A stretch of DNA of 5,961 nt from DSOS01 sp035286585 (GTDB lineage: Bacteria > Chloroflexota > Anaerolineae > Anaerolineales > UBA4823): positions 1 through 5,961 of the forward strand of contig DATEDC010000187.1 in the NCBI GenBank assembly GCA_035286585.1, read 5' to 3'. Of the stretch, positions 5,596 to 5,961 are shown in pieces (the first letter of the stretch is position 1; each line of letters begins with the position of its first letter). The position numbers and the translations under genes are program-made. Under the pieces are notes generated by a model, which was given only the letters and a program-made list of their open reading frames with translations, was not told where the DNA came from and made no database searches.

Positions 5596-5649
5596 TCCAG
5601 GTTATGGGTTGGAATACATGGATATTGCAGCGGGATGATGAACAAAACG

Positions 5650-5655
5650 ATTATA
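5650..5655 (-). promoter_or_regulatory. Putative -10 box of the phosphatase gene
   Basis: Read on the minus strand, this is a perfect TATAAT. Transcription would start near 5643, leaving a leader of about 48 bases before the ATG. The -35 position 17 bases upstream reads ATTCTT (5673-5678), which is a poor match, and only the G of the TGn extension is present. This is a strong -10 with a weak remainder, which could mean an activator is needed. Confidence 0.5.
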
Positions 5656-5821
5656 ACTCGAACTGTGAGCGAAAGAATACGAGCTCATGGGTAGTTGATG
5701 CAGAACATCCCGGATTGGCGTTTTCAAAAAAGCCATGCATGCTCGGGAGTGACCGCGAGCAGCGGCGATTTGACACGGACAGGCGAAAATCCCCAGCCTG
5801 CAAAAGCCTGGATTAAGCTGC

Positions 5822-5845
5822 CCGGACAAGGGATTGTCCGGTTTT
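5822..5845 (+). terminator. Intrinsic terminator with no obvious upstream gene
   Basis: A perfect 8-bp stem CCGGACAA/TTGTCCGG closes a GGGA tetraloop and is followed directly by TTTT (5842-5845). The T run exists only in the plus direction; on the minus strand the stem is followed by GGCAG. It therefore terminates plus-strand transcription. The nearest plus-strand gene upstream is the methyltransferase, more than 2.3 kb away, with an opposing gene between. Confidence 0.7.
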
Positions 5846-5961
5846 CAAGATCAACTGGGGGTCAGGAACTGCGCTGATAGTGCTGGATGGCAGGATCTTG
5901 GCTGCTGGTGAACCTCGCACGAGTCCGTCAGTCTTTCGCTACCTGGTTTTCGGGGCGAACA

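Larger units (their letters stand above)
5596..5961. other. Gene-free right end with structured plus-strand segment
   Basis: No convincing gene is present in these 366 bases. The minus strand carries the phosphatase leader and promoter (up to about 5680). The plus strand carries small hairpins: CCGC/GCGG (5753-5756 and 5762-5765), then CAGGC (5780-5784), which can pair with either of two GCCTG copies (5796-5800 or 5806-5810), then the terminator at 5822-5845. Beyond it, two plus-strand frames stay open to the edge (from GTG 5880 and from ATG 5887). Neither has a ribosome site, so a gene cut by the right edge is possible but not shown. Confidence 0.5.

Noticed and set aside
5604..5877. Short plus-strand and minus-strand open frames right of the phosphatase
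   Set aside because: They have no ribosome sites, their compositions are not protein-like, and they overlap the phosphatase promoter and the terminator hairpin.
5925..5950. Possible hammerhead-like ribozyme core on the minus strand (CTGACGGA near a GAAA)
   Set aside because: The element order and the conserved CUGAUGA core do not match, and no stem I or III can be drawn.
5887..5961. Plus-strand gene starting at ATG 5887 and cut by the right edge
   Set aside because: The 25 visible codons are open, but there is no ribosome site and a second frame from GTG 5880 is equally open. It cannot be supported without more sequence.

Overview
The window looks like bacterial chromosomal DNA of moderate GC content, most plausibly from a Chloroflexota (Anaerolineae-like) organism. 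That assignment is an inference. It rests on the combination of a small toast-rack-type lipoprotein, a GerW/YtfJ-family protein away from any sporulation genes, and a multi-helix membrane SpoIIE phosphatase beside a STAS/anti-sigma-kinase pair. No rRNA, tRNA, mobile element or CRISPR array was seen.

Left part (1-1679). A lipoprotein gene, cut by the left edge, runs on the minus strand (1-251). It diverges from a tight plus-strand operon of three small genes. These are a charged helical soluble protein (539-913), a 103-residue protein with a C-terminal membrane tail (915-1226), and a GerW/YtfJ-family protein with a glycine-rich insert and a C-terminal hydrophobic tail (1245-1679). All four have strong AGGAGG-type ribosome sites. 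Read side by side, the second and third operon proteins look like divergent paralogues of one fold with the same tail topology. This apparent membrane-associated module is the least explained part of the window.

Middle and right part (1739-5595). This holds a partner-switching regulatory set. A STAS anti-sigma-factor antagonist (1799-2134) and an RsbW/SpoIIAB-like HATPase kinase (2158-2577) share a promoter with a perfect extended -10. A class I SAM-dependent methyltransferase follows on the same strand (2684-3454). A 714-residue phosphatase with membrane, GAF and PP2C/SpoIIE domains lies opposite and convergent (3451-5595, minus strand). Its stop codon shares the palindrome CTAG with the methyltransferase stop. 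The expected circuit is that the kinase phosphorylates the STAS protein, the membrane phosphatase removes the phosphate in response to a signal, and the free STAS protein sequesters the kinase. No sigma factor or other output target is encoded in the window.

Right end (5596-5961). No convincing gene is present. It contains the phosphatase promoter on the minus strand, and on the plus strand a series of small hairpins ending in a good intrinsic terminator (5822-5845) with no recognisable gene in front of it. This may be a small RNA or an attenuator-like leader of a gene beyond the edge.
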